From: Verrucomicrobiales bacterium
GTDB lineage: Bacteria > Verrucomicrobiota > Verrucomicrobiia > Verrucomicrobiales > DEV007
Reading direction: 5' to 3'
Length of the DNA: 39,230 nt
Assembly (NCBI GenBank): GCA_029940475.1
Contig: JAPYUT010000035.1
Coordinates: forward strand, 1 to 39,230
Below, piece by piece: positions 26,788 to 34,380 of this stretch; within the stretch, counting starts at the first letter, position 1; the number at the start of each line of letters is the position of its first letter. The position numbers and the translations under genes were made by a program. The notes under the pieces were generated by a model. The model was given only the letters and a program-made list of their open reading frames with translations, searched no databases and had not been told where the DNA came from.

Positions 26788-28104
26788 TTAACGTTCGAGT
26801 GTCTCTACACGCAGGAGTGTGTGCTCTGATCCCACGGAACTGAGGGCAAGGACGGCTTCCAGGGCGCTGCGGACGGTTCCATATGGGGCATCGTGAAGCA
26901 GCAGGACAAGCGGGATGTATTCCGAGGGTTCCTTGGGTTCCGGCTGGATGACAGAAAGGATGCCGATGCCGTTCTGCCCGGTGATGCTGGAAATCTGTGC
27001 AAGGACCCCGGGTTCATCGACCACACTGAGGCGCAGGTAGTATTGTGACAGGGTTTCCTCAACAGGAAGGGCTTCACCATAGTCTCCGTGAGGCACGAAA
27101 CCGGTGCAACCAACGTCATTCATCAGGTTTTCCGCGGCATCGGCGAGGTCGCTGATTACCGCGCTGGAAGTTGCGTCCTGACCGGCACCGCTGCCGTAGA
27201 AGAGCGTTTCGCCGACGACATTTCCATGTACTGCAACCGCGTTGAATACGCCATCAACGGATGACAGGATATGGGTGCGCGGTATGAGCGATGGCGCAAC
27301 CCTCACCTCGATGCGCTCATCGTCTTTACCCTGGCGAATGACTCCAAGGAGTTTGATCTCGTAACCCAGGCTGTTGGCAAAGGCCACGTCTTCAGATGAA
27401 ACATTCTCGATGCCAGCCACTGATATCTCTTCCGGTTTCAACCAGCGACCGTAGGAGATCCAGCCAAGTATAATTGCCTTGTGCCCGGCGTCCCAGCCGT
27501 TGATGTCAAGAGTAGGATCGGCCTCGGCAAAGCCTTTTTCACGCGCTTCCTGCAGAGCATCAGAAAAACTGATCCCGGCCGTGGTCATCCTTGTCAGGAT
27601 ATAGTTTGAAGTGCCGTTGATGATGCCGTAGATCGAATCGATCCGGTTTCCAATCAGGGCCTCCCTGACGGCCTTGATGATGGGAATCCCCCCGGCAACT
27701 GCGGCCTCACAGTAGAGCGGGGTGTTCTGCTGCTCGGAAAGCTCAACGAGTTGCTTGCCGTGCTTGGCGAGCACTGCCTTGTTTCCGGTAACCACTGCTT
27801 TCCCGGCCTTCAGTGCCGCGGTGATTAACGCGAAGGCTTCCTCCCCCTCTCCTATCAGTTCAACAATGATGTCGATTTGCGGGTCGCTGATCAGTTCCTG
27901 CCAGTCGGCGGTCAGCATTTCCGGCGGCACTTCCACATCTCGTTTGCGATCCGGATCACGGACAGCAATCTTAGCGACCTGCAGGTGTACTCCCGTGCGT
28001 TCAAGCAGGATATCCCTGTTGCGCAGCAGGTTTTTGTACACACCGGAGCCAACGTTTCCCAGGCCGGCAAGGCCGATGCGCAGTTGTTTTGAAGATGTTT
28101 CCAC
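26788..28104 (-). CDS. hom: Homoserine dehydrogenase
   Basis: This enzyme reduces aspartate semialdehyde to homoserine. The 438-residue protein has a Rossmann motif GLAGLGNVGSGVYKNL, the block EAAVAGGIPIIKAVREAL, GIINGTSNYILTRM, and EADPTLDINGWDAGHKAIIL with the catalytic Lys. A C-terminal ACT domain (LRLSVVDEPGVLAQISSITG) marks the long, threonine-sensitive form. It is the first gene of hom-thrC-lysC, and its promoter lies in the 114-bp gap shared with the divergent deacetylase gene. No threonine-rich leader peptide was recognised there. Confidence 0.96.
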   Translation of the reverse strand: METSSKQLRIGLAGLGNVGSGVYKNLLRNRDILLERTGVHLQVAKIAVRDPDRKRDVEVPPEMLTADWQELISDPQIDIIVELIGEGEEAFALITAALKAGKAVVTGNKAVLAKHGKQLVELSEQQNTPLYCEAAVAGGIPIIKAVREALIGNRIDSIYGIINGTSNYILTRMTTAGISFSDALQEAREKGFAEADPTLDINGWDAGHKAIILGWISYGRWLKPEEISVAGIENVSSEDVAFANSLGYEIKLLGVIRQGKDDERIEVRVAPSLIPRTHILSSVDGVFNAVAVHGNVVGETLFYGSGAGQDATSSAVISDLADAAENLMNDVGCTGFVPHGDYGEALPVEETLSQYYLRLSVVDEPGVLAQISSITGQNGIGILSVIQPEPKEPSEYIPLVLLLHDAPYGTVRSALEAVLALSSVGSEHTLLRVETLER

Positions 28105-28218
28105 AGTGATCGAAATGGGCGGTAACTATCCGGGGTAGAGGCTAATAAGCAAGCAATTACACTTATCTGCTTTGGTAATCGTTCTGGCGTCTATCGGGTA
28201 GTCGTTATAGGCTGTTAG

Positions 28219-29163
28219 ATGGTAAAGACCGCCTTGTTGCTCGATCCTGTTTTTCTGGAGCATGATCCAGGGAAGGGGCATCCCGAGTCAGTGGCAAGAT
28301 ATCATGCCGTGAGTCGAGTGCTGCAGATGGACGGGATTACGGAGAAATGTCAGGCTTTGCCCCTGCGTGTGGCTACCAGCAAGGAGATATTGGCCTGTCA
28401 CAGCGGCCCATATCTTGACAGGGCCCGGGCAGATATCGCCGGCGGCAGTCACCTGCTGAGCACCGGTGACACCCACGTGTGTGCAGAGTCTTTCAATGTA
28501 GCACTTGCCGCGTCAGGTTCAGTGCTTAACGCCATTGACGGGGTGTTTGATGGCAGTTTCGAGAATGCATTCTGTGCGGTTCGCCCCCCGGGTCATCATG
28601 CCACAGTTGATCGTGGCATGGGATTCTGCATTTTTAACAACGTGGCAATTGCCGCACGTTATGCGCAACGCAAGCACGGTGCCGAGCGGGTGGTCATCAT
28701 TGACTGGGATGTGCACCACGGTAACGGCACCCAGGATATCTTCTATGGCGACGGGTCCGTTTTTTATTTCAGCACGCACCAGTCACCGTGGTATCCGGGC
28801 ACCGGATCAGCGGTCGAGACCGGCGATGGGGACGGGGAAGGAACAACGCTTAACGGTCCATTGCCTGCCGGTTCCGGTTATACGCAGATTAATGCCCTTC
28901 TTTGTGATCAGTTCAGCAGGGCGATGGAGAAATTCAGGCCGGATCTTGTCCTTGTTTCCGCCGGGTTTGATTCCCGGATCGGTGATCCCCTTGGGGATTT
29001 CACCCTTACTGATAGGCAGTTTGTTGAACTGACGAAGCGCCTCCTTGAGATAGCGCATAAATATGCTGCCGGCAGGCTCGTCTCGGTTTTGGAGGGAGGG
29101 TATAACGTCGAGGGCCTGGCCAGCGGCGTAAGGGCCCATGTCGGGCAACTCATGGATGCTTGA
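28219..29163 (+). CDS. Histone deacetylase-family (AcuC/HDAC-like) deacetylase
   Basis: This zinc-dependent arginase/deacetylase-fold enzyme has 314 residues. The catalytic His pair is in RPPGHHATVDRGMGFCIFNN (His126-127), the zinc ligands are in IDWDVHHGNGTQDIFY (Asp164, His166) and SAGFDSRIGDPLGDF, and the active-site Tyr region is VLEGGYNVEGLA. Bacterial members remove acetyl groups from lysines, polyamines or small molecules, and the substrate cannot be told here. It is divergent from hom and appears monocistronic. Confidence 0.93.
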   Translation: MVKTALLLDPVFLEHDPGKGHPESVARYHAVSRVLQMDGITEKCQALPLRVATSKEILACHSGPYLDRARADIAGGSHLLSTGDTHVCAESFNVALAASGSVLNAIDGVFDGSFENAFCAVRPPGHHATVDRGMGFCIFNNVAIAARYAQRKHGAERVVIIDWDVHHGNGTQDIFYGDGSVFYFSTHQSPWYPGTGSAVETGDGDGEGTTLNGPLPAGSGYTQINALLCDQFSRAMEKFRPDLVLVSAGFDSRIGDPLGDFTLTDRQFVELTKRLLEIAHKYAAGRLVSVLEGGYNVEGLASGVRAHVGQLMDA

Positions 29164-29228
29164 ATAATTTGCGCGGAGTGGTTGTCGCTGCTAGCACCTT
29201 TAGCCCGTGGCGGGTGGGTCGTCTTCCG

Positions 29229-30191
29229 CTAAGGTTTTGCCTGGTGACTCAGCCAGGTAAAGATGGCTTCCGGGATCATTTCGTGGCCGCCGTTGAAAAT
29301 GGTGAGCCGTGCACGGTTTGATTTACCACGCCAGAGGGGTTGTCGTTTTTCGCCGTAGGCGGCATCGTTTTTCATTGGCTTGATCAGTTGCTCAGGAACC
29401 GCGAACCGGGAGGTGAAGTGCGTGATGTGTAAATCGCTTAGCTTATCCCTTTCATTTGCGAGGATGTTGAATGCGTTCAATGAATGACTGATCGGCACGC
29501 TTCCCTGATGTCCGTCGTGAATTCCTGCATTGATATCGAGGGGCACGTTGATTGCCTGCTTGAGCCAGGTTAGAGGTGAACGCCTGCGGTATTGCGCATC
29601 AATTTCCGGGGTGTCACCGGGCTTGCCTCCGCAGGATTTTTCCAGGTCAGCGTGATAGCGGCGACCTGATTTCAGGCATTGCATATGCCATGCGGCACAA
29701 TCACTGATTGGCACCCAGGCACTCACTCCCGCCCAGATTTCCGGCGCCTTTCCTGCCATCAGCAGTGCCATGTGCCCGCCACCGGATGCACCGGCCAGGT
29801 AAATCCGATCAGGGTCGATCCTGGCTTGTGTCCTTGCCCAGGCTACGGCATCAATGATGTCCGCCACGGCAAGGTCCGATCCGCACGCGTCCGGGTGTTT
29901 GTTGGGGCCGCGGAAATCAGGATGGATAAACGCCCATTTGCGCTCGATGCAGCCTTTTGCGAGAGGCACGTTGTAGGTATTCTGCCACCCACTGCTCCAT
30001 GTATGCAGCGCAACGAGCAGGGGCACAGGACCATCGGCTTCCGGTGCAAAGAAAAGCGCAGACTGGAGCGAGTTGTCCTTTGAACTCTTGATCTTTACCG
30101 GTTTAACGGCATCAGGGTAGTCTGCGTTTGCCGTAAGGCTTCCCCCCAGAAGCGCGAGGATTGTAAGCTTGAAGCTGTACATGTTTCTCAT
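29229..30191 (-). CDS. Secreted prolyl-oligopeptidase-like alpha/beta hydrolase
   Basis: This predicted exported serine hydrolase has 320 residues, with a signal peptide (MYSFKLTILALLGGSLTANA). The start could be ATG at 30191 or the ATG nine bases further in, both giving a signal peptide. The nucleophile elbow is LAGASGGGHMALLMAG with Ser137; the oxyanion side has LLVALHTWSSGWQ, and the C-terminal FNGGHEMIPEAIFTWL carries the likely catalytic His. The substrate is unknown: a peptidase, acetyl-xylan esterase or glycan esterase are all possible. It lies 73 nt downstream of the thioredoxin-like selenoprotein candidate. Confidence 0.8.
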   Translation of the reverse strand: MRNMYSFKLTILALLGGSLTANADYPDAVKPVKIKSSKDNSLQSALFFAPEADGPVPLLVALHTWSSGWQNTYNVPLAKGCIERKWAFIHPDFRGPNKHPDACGSDLAVADIIDAVAWARTQARIDPDRIYLAGASGGGHMALLMAGKAPEIWAGVSAWVPISDCAAWHMQCLKSGRRYHADLEKSCGGKPGDTPEIDAQYRRRSPLTWLKQAINVPLDINAGIHDGHQGSVPISHSLNAFNILANERDKLSDLHITHFTSRFAVPEQLIKPMKNDAAYGEKRQPLWRGKSNRARLTIFNGGHEMIPEAIFTWLSHQAKP

Positions 30192-30264
30192 GCCACAAGC
30201 ATCCCGGGATATGTTGCCACCGGTGTCGAGATACCGGTCTCGAGTGTGGTTCAGGCCGAATACA

Positions 30265-31026
30265 CTAGAAGTCGAACTTGTTCTTTTCGGGTTCTTCTTC
30301 TGTTTTTTCCGGAGCGGTGCCGGCCTTGCTCTTGATCAGCGTTTGATCCTCCTCAGAGAGCTTGGTGATGTCAAAGTTGAAAGTGCGACCGTTAGCGAAG
30401 CGGAACTTGCCGCTGCTGCCTTCCAGGGAAATCATTGCCGCCTTCAGGGTTTTTCCGTCTGCGTTTGTCCAGGTGCGTTCATCGACCAGGTATTTGGGCT
30501 TGGCAAAAGGGTTGTTCCCTGCAGCTGCCGTGTCGGGCGGGGTGGCATCCTTGAGTGCGTCCTTAATGGCCTTCTCGGTTGCCGGGTTACTCGGGTGACC
30601 ATGGTAGACAAGGTCACCCTTTACATCGAATACCGCCATGTGCGGGATGCCGTTGCTAAGGCTCGGTCCGCTGATGCCCTTGGTAATGGTGAACTGGAGC
30701 TTGTGATCGTCGGCCATCTTCTTGATGGCATCAGGACTGCTTCCCTGAACCTCGGCACCAACCATCACCATTCCCTTTTTCGAGTATTTCTTGTCCATCT
30801 GAACCAGATGGGGCATTGATGCAATGCAGGGGCCTCACCGGGTTCCCCAGTATTCGATCACCACGACTTTGCCCTCAAGCTTATCGAGTTTAACTTCCGT
30901 GCCGGAGATGTTTTCACCCAGTTGGAATTCAGAAAGCGTATGTTCCGCGCCCCTGCTTAAATCAGGCAGGGCAAATAGTCCTAAACCCATGATGACCCCA
31001 GCCACTCCGTTTAAAGATATTTTCAT
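30265..31026 (-). CDS. Candidate selenoprotein: exported TlpA/thioredoxin-like protein with UGPC motif and SHD1 domain
   Basis: The frame runs 253 residues from ATG at 31026 to the stop at 30265 if the TGA at 30835-30837 is read as selenocysteine (residue 64). Upstream of it are a signal peptide (about residues 1-27), the thioredoxin-type lead-in SEFQLGENISG, and KVVVIEYWGTR. Directly after it, in the same frame, comes GPCIASMPHLVQMDKKY, so the CxxC site becomes U64-G-P-C67. A cis-proline segment NGIPHMAVFDVKG follows (Pro at about 128). Residues about 183-233 match an SLA1-homology (SHD1) domain (RTWTNADGKTLKAAM, ending TKLSEEDQTL), then an acidic tail. Other genes here stop at TGA, so the codon is not globally reassigned. 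The alternative is a Cys-to-stop mutation giving a pseudogene, but the 190-codon continuation without other defects and the hairpin downstream argue against it. Confidence 0.8.
30795..30811 (-). promoter_or_regulatory. Candidate bacterial SECIS hairpin
   Basis: In the mRNA sense, the perfect 7-bp stem CCAUCUG/CAGAUGG closes a GUU loop. The apical loop starts 31 nt after the in-frame UGA, with 30 nt between them. Published bSECIS models ask for an apical loop of 3-14 nt with a G among the first two loop bases and a 16-37-nt distance, all met here. A second perfect hairpin (GCAUUG/CAAUGC, loop CAU) lies between the UGA and this one. Confidence 0.6.
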
Positions 31027-31065
31027 TATGCCTACAACTTAATCATAACCAGTTATTTTCGTCCA

Positions 31066-31299
31066 TTAATATTCTGCTGTGGGGGTTAAATGTCGGAAAA
31101 TGTAGTGCATTTGACTGCGTTCCTTAACGGGGGACGGGCCTGTCAGGAAGAGCAGCAGAGCGCGAATTGCGATTGTAAGGACTAGCGTAACCCAGAACCG
31201 TTGCCGGCCTAAAGTATCAAGATTGCTGTGCCAGTGTCGCATTGGCATGGCAATCCCGATGTTATCATGGTGGACGTGTAATTTTTTTGGTAGCCTCAT
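31066..31299 (-). CDS. Doubtful small ORF with one membrane segment
   Basis: A 77-codon frame starts at ATG 31299 (the frame extends to 31341) and ends at 31066, 40 nt upstream of the selenoprotein candidate on the same strand. It contains one hydrophobic stretch (FWVTLVLTIAIRALLLFL) followed by a polar tail. There is no known family, and it may be chance. The remaining gap (31027-31539, 513 bp), which includes the promoter region of the divergent amidohydrolase, shows no RNA gene or repeat. Confidence 0.2.
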   Translation of the reverse strand: MRLPKKLHVHHDNIGIAMPMRHWHSNLDTLGRQRFWVTLVLTIAIRALLLFLTGPSPVKERSQMHYIFRHLTPTAEY

Positions 31300-31539
31300 T
31301 TTGAGGATAAGAACTGAGGGATGTATAGCCAGTGTATACAACTTCGTTTTTTAATGGCAGTGAAGAAATCGACGGCAGGGCCGTGACCGTTGCAGGTGCG
31401 AATCAAATTCCCGACTTTCTCCCATGGGCCTGATGACTTGAGGGCTTTACGGAAAAAAGATTCTAAATTTGCGGTTTTTGTGCGGATTATAGATAGGGAG
31501 AGAATCTCCATATTTTAACCTTTATCTATTCTGACAACA

Positions 31540-33042
31540 ATGTGGGTACCAAAATGGCAACGCGACAGGGACAGGGGTGTTGATTCCCCGGTCCCAACCC
31601 AGGTGGTCTCGAACGAGGAATTCATTCCGCGTGCACAAAGCGAGCAGCAGCGACACTGGGAACACCTGATTGGTGAACTTGCCCGGGAGAAATCAAAGAA
31701 GCTTGGCATGGAGCGTCGCGATTTTATGCGCAGCTCGATGGGCATGGCGACGGCGTTTCTCGCCGGCAACATGGTTTTCGGCCCTTACTGGGATGTGTCG
31801 GCCGAGGAGACGGAGGATGTTGATGCCGGCGCGGAAAAGTGGCCCAAGGATGAGTATTTTATCTTTGATGTGCAGACCCACTTCACCGACGGGGTCTCGA
31901 TCGGAAGCCGCGGGTCGGAGTTTTTGAGGAACATCGGCCTCAAGCTTGATCCCGGGAAGGAGGCCTACGGTTTCCAGAACTTCGTCAAGGAGATCTTCTT
32001 CGACAGTGAGACCAAGATGGCGGTGATTTCCGGTGTCCCGGGTCGCGAGGTGGACAAGGACAAGGCGGGCAAGATCCTCGAGGGTCGCGATCGGCGCGGC
32101 GGCGTCCTCCCCAGCTGGCTGATGTCGCGCTCCAAGAAGCAGCTCAACGATTTGGCCGATTGTGAACGGGTATTGTGCCAGGGCAACTGTGCGCCCAACC
32201 ATTACTGGGATCGGAAGGCCAATGCGCCGGACAAGGTCGCACTTTTCGAGCAGCTTGAGCGTGAAGTGAAGGACTACGGGATCGACTCGTGGAAATGGTA
32301 TTGTCACACTGATCCCGGGAAATCCGGGAACGGGTTTCGCATGGATGACGAGAAGCTGGCATACCCGTTCTATGAAAAGTCCAAGGAACTCGGGCTGAAG
32401 GTTTTCAGTGCCCACAAGGGTTTTGCATCCCAGTCCCGCACCCTTGGCCACTTCGCCCATCCCGGGGATATTGAGAAGGCGGCCAGGGATCACCCGGACC
32501 TGACCTTTATCATCTATCATTCCGCGATGAAACACGGCACCTGGGAGCCACAGTTCAGGAACCCAAAGAGCTTTGACCCCAAGACCGGGGACTTCGCCTG
32601 GCATGATGAGTTAATGAACATCAAGAAGCGCAACCCGGACATGAGTAATGTCTATTGCGAGATCGGAACCTCCTTCGGCAGCCTGGCGATTCTTCACCCG
32701 GTGATGTGCATGCACCTGATCGGCAAGAACATCAAGCACTACGGTGCTGATCATGTCATCTGGGGAACGGACTGCCTGTGGTGGGGATCCCCGCAATGGG
32801 TGATCGATGCCTTCAAGCGTTTCCAGATCTCTGATGAGATCTGCGAGAAGTTTGGATATGCGAAGCTGACCAAGGAGGACAAGGCAAAGATCTTCGGGCT
32901 CAACGCGGCCAGGGTTTATGGTGTTGACCTGAAGAAGAAGCTGAAGGCCTTTCCCAAGGATGCGCTGACCAAGTTCAAGTCGGCCTACATCGAGACCGGT
33001 GGGCAAAGGGACAATGCGGCCTACGGCTGGGTGAAGGTGTAA
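31540..33042 (+). CDS. Amidohydrolase (Amidohydro_2-like) with internal Tat-type motif
   Basis: This probable metal-dependent TIM-barrel hydrolase or decarboxylase of the Amidohydro_2 type has 500 residues. A Tat-like motif [20 protein letters not shown] lies at residues 58-77, unusually preceded by 57 residues ([13 protein letters not shown] and a charged helix). The enzyme domain starts with the metal-ligand strand [12 protein letters not shown] (His114) and continues with [21 protein letters not shown] and the terminal [18 protein letters not shown] containing the catalytic Asp. A hexaheme cytochrome starts 6 nt after its stop, implying a shared transcript and possibly a periplasmic redox process. 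The substrate is unknown. Confidence 0.82.
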   Translation: MWVPKWQRDRDRGVDSPVPTQVVSNEEFIPRAQSEQQRHWEHLIGELAREKSKKLGMERRDFMRSSMGMATAFLAGNMVFGPYWDVSAEETEDVDAGAEKWPKDEYFIFDVQTHFTDGVSIGSRGSEFLRNIGLKLDPGKEAYGFQNFVKEIFFDSETKMAVISGVPGREVDKDKAGKILEGRDRRGGVLPSWLMSRSKKQLNDLADCERVLCQGNCAPNHYWDRKANAPDKVALFEQLEREVKDYGIDSWKWYCHTDPGKSGNGFRMDDEKLAYPFYEKSKELGLKVFSAHKGFASQSRTLGHFAHPGDIEKAARDHPDLTFIIYHSAMKHGTWEPQFRNPKSFDPKTGDFAWHDELMNIKKRNPDMSNVYCEIGTSFGSLAILHPVMCMHLIGKNIKHYGADHVIWGTDCLWWGSPQWVIDAFKRFQISDEICEKFGYAKLTKEDKAKIFGLNAARVYGVDLKKKLKAFPKDALTKFKSAYIETGGQRDNAAYGWVKV

Positions 33043-33047
33043 CCGGG

Positions 33048-34055
33048 GTGAAGGCGACATGTTTTGGAACCTGGTGGGACTGGATCCGCGCAGTGCTTAT
33101 GCCGGTCCTTGCTTGCGCAATCCTTGTTGTTATAGGGGTCTTTATCAGTGCTGATGAGCAGCCACCCGCACAGCCGCTTGACCCGGCCGCGTGGGGAAGT
33201 GACCACGTCGGTAAACCCGTGCCGGATTACACGACCGGCGGGGAATGCCTGTTCTGCCACCGCAAGGAAATTGGCAGCCAATGGGCAAGCAATCGGCATC
33301 ACCTCACGATCCGTCCCCTCTCGCAGGAAGCAGGGGGGGTGAGGACCGCGTCGGCCTCGCTGGCAGGAGAGCCAATGTTTGTTCTCGGCAACAAGAAAAA
33401 GCTGCGCTTTCTTCGCCGATCAGGCACCTACGGGCATCTTGATCTGCATACTCAGGCATACGACCCGGCAACGCGGAAGCTTTCCGGGGCAACCAGGGCT
33501 GCCTGGCAATCGCACACCTTCGGCAGGAACTGTGCGGGCTGCCACACCACCGGCGTAGACCCCGAGACGCATGCATTCTCATCCCTGTCCATCGACTGTT
33601 TCTCCTGTCACGGTGACGTGGATTTGAAGCATACCACCGATCCCTCCCGCGCGCTACTCTCTGCCAAGGGCAAGACCCCGGCGCGGGTTGTCGTTTCAAT
33701 TTGTGCCCAGTGCCACATTCGCAGTGGCACGTCACGGAGCAGCGGGTTGCCTTATGCCGGCAATTTTGTCCCCGGCGACAACGTGTTGCGCGATCTCAAG
33801 GTATCCTTTACGGACAAGGCCATGGCTGAATTGAATCCGGTTGATCGCCACATCCTTGAGAATGTGCGTGACGTGGTGCGCCTGGGGGAGGACTCGATGA
33901 ACTGCCTTACCTGCCACCGGGTGCATGAGTCATCAGCTGACCGGCACCAGCACCTGCCAAAGTCATCCGCCATTTGTGCCAACTGCCATGATTCAGGGAA
34001 CGGGAGATGGACGACGAAGCAATTTAAGACACGCAGCACCACCTGCCAATACTGA
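33048..34055 (+). CDS. Membrane-anchored hexaheme cytochrome c
   Basis: The 335-residue protein has an uncleaved-looking N-terminal helix (IRAVLMPVLACAILVVIGVFIS) and six CxxCH heme-binding motifs: CLFCH (67-71), CAGCH (162-166), CFSCH (184-188), CAQCH (219-223), CLTCH (286-290) and CANCH (310-314). Several extra His residues (HH at 84-85, H134, H156) could be distal heme ligands. The arrangement resembles multiheme cytochromes of the nitrite-reductase/NapC/c554 class, but no specific family is claimed. The GTG start is 6 nt after the amidohydrolase stop, and the short protein at 34075 follows, forming a three-gene unit. Confidence 0.88.
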   Translation: MKATCFGTWWDWIRAVLMPVLACAILVVIGVFISADEQPPAQPLDPAAWGSDHVGKPVPDYTTGGECLFCHRKEIGSQWASNRHHLTIRPLSQEAGGVRTASASLAGEPMFVLGNKKKLRFLRRSGTYGHLDLHTQAYDPATRKLSGATRAAWQSHTFGRNCAGCHTTGVDPETHAFSSLSIDCFSCHGDVDLKHTTDPSRALLSAKGKTPARVVVSICAQCHIRSGTSRSSGLPYAGNFVPGDNVLRDLKVSFTDKAMAELNPVDRHILENVRDVVRLGEDSMNCLTCHRVHESSADRHQHLPKSSAICANCHDSGNGRWTTKQFKTRSTTCQY

Positions 34056-34074
34056 ACCATTAGACAAGCTTGTC

Positions 34075-34353
34075 ATGACTGAAGAAAACCAGAGTGCATT
34101 GGATTTTGAGAACTGGCCTCCCGGGCAGGACCGGGACGAGACGGACATAGGTTTGCGCGCCTACATTACGCGCATCCCCGCGGAGCAACTGGCCCGCTAT
34201 GATCCGTCGTGGACTGATAAGGAAGTCGCCGAGTGGGACAGCAACTTCAAGTCCGATGGCGCCCTGATGCTGGTGTGCTGCGAGCGTGACGTGGACGTTC
34301 CGGAGTTTCGCCGGGTGCTGGAGGAGTATCTAGAATTCAGGGCTTCCCACTAA
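34075..34353 (+). CDS. Hypothetical acidic 92-residue protein of the cytochrome cluster
   Basis: The protein starts at ATG 34075, 19 nt after the cytochrome stop; the frame runs further upstream within the cytochrome gene but in another frame. It is acidic and soluble with no signal peptide (DFENWPPGQDRDETDIG, AEWDSNFKSDGALMLVCCERDVDVPEFRRVLEEYLEF). It has a Cys-Cys pair near residue 70 and no recognised domain. Close spacing suggests it is translated with the amidohydrolase and cytochrome genes and may be a small cytoplasmic partner or regulator. Confidence 0.6.
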   Translation: MTEENQSALDFENWPPGQDRDETDIGLRAYITRIPAEQLARYDPSWTDKEVAEWDSNFKSDGALMLVCCERDVDVPEFRRVLEEYLEFRASH

Positions 34354-34380
34354 GGAAAAATTTTCCCGTGAAGGCTGGGA

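Noticed and set aside
30265..30816. Reading the thioredoxin-like locus as two separate genes (63 and 183 codons)
   Set aside because: The downstream frame lacks its own signal peptide and first redox Cys, starts at an internal Met, and both parts share one frame across a single TGA. One recoded gene explains it better.
31395..31430. tRNA T-arm-like string GTGCGAATCAAATTCCC
   Set aside because: No acceptor stem, anticodon arm or D-arm could be built around it.
31296..31511. A 71-codon minus-strand frame in the intergenic region before the amidohydrolase
   Set aside because: It has no recognisable family or ribosome binding site and overlaps another doubtful frame.
31693..32604. A 303-codon minus-strand frame opposite the amidohydrolase
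   Set aside because: It is antisense to a clear amidohydrolase. Its length follows from the GC-rich third codon positions of the sense gene.
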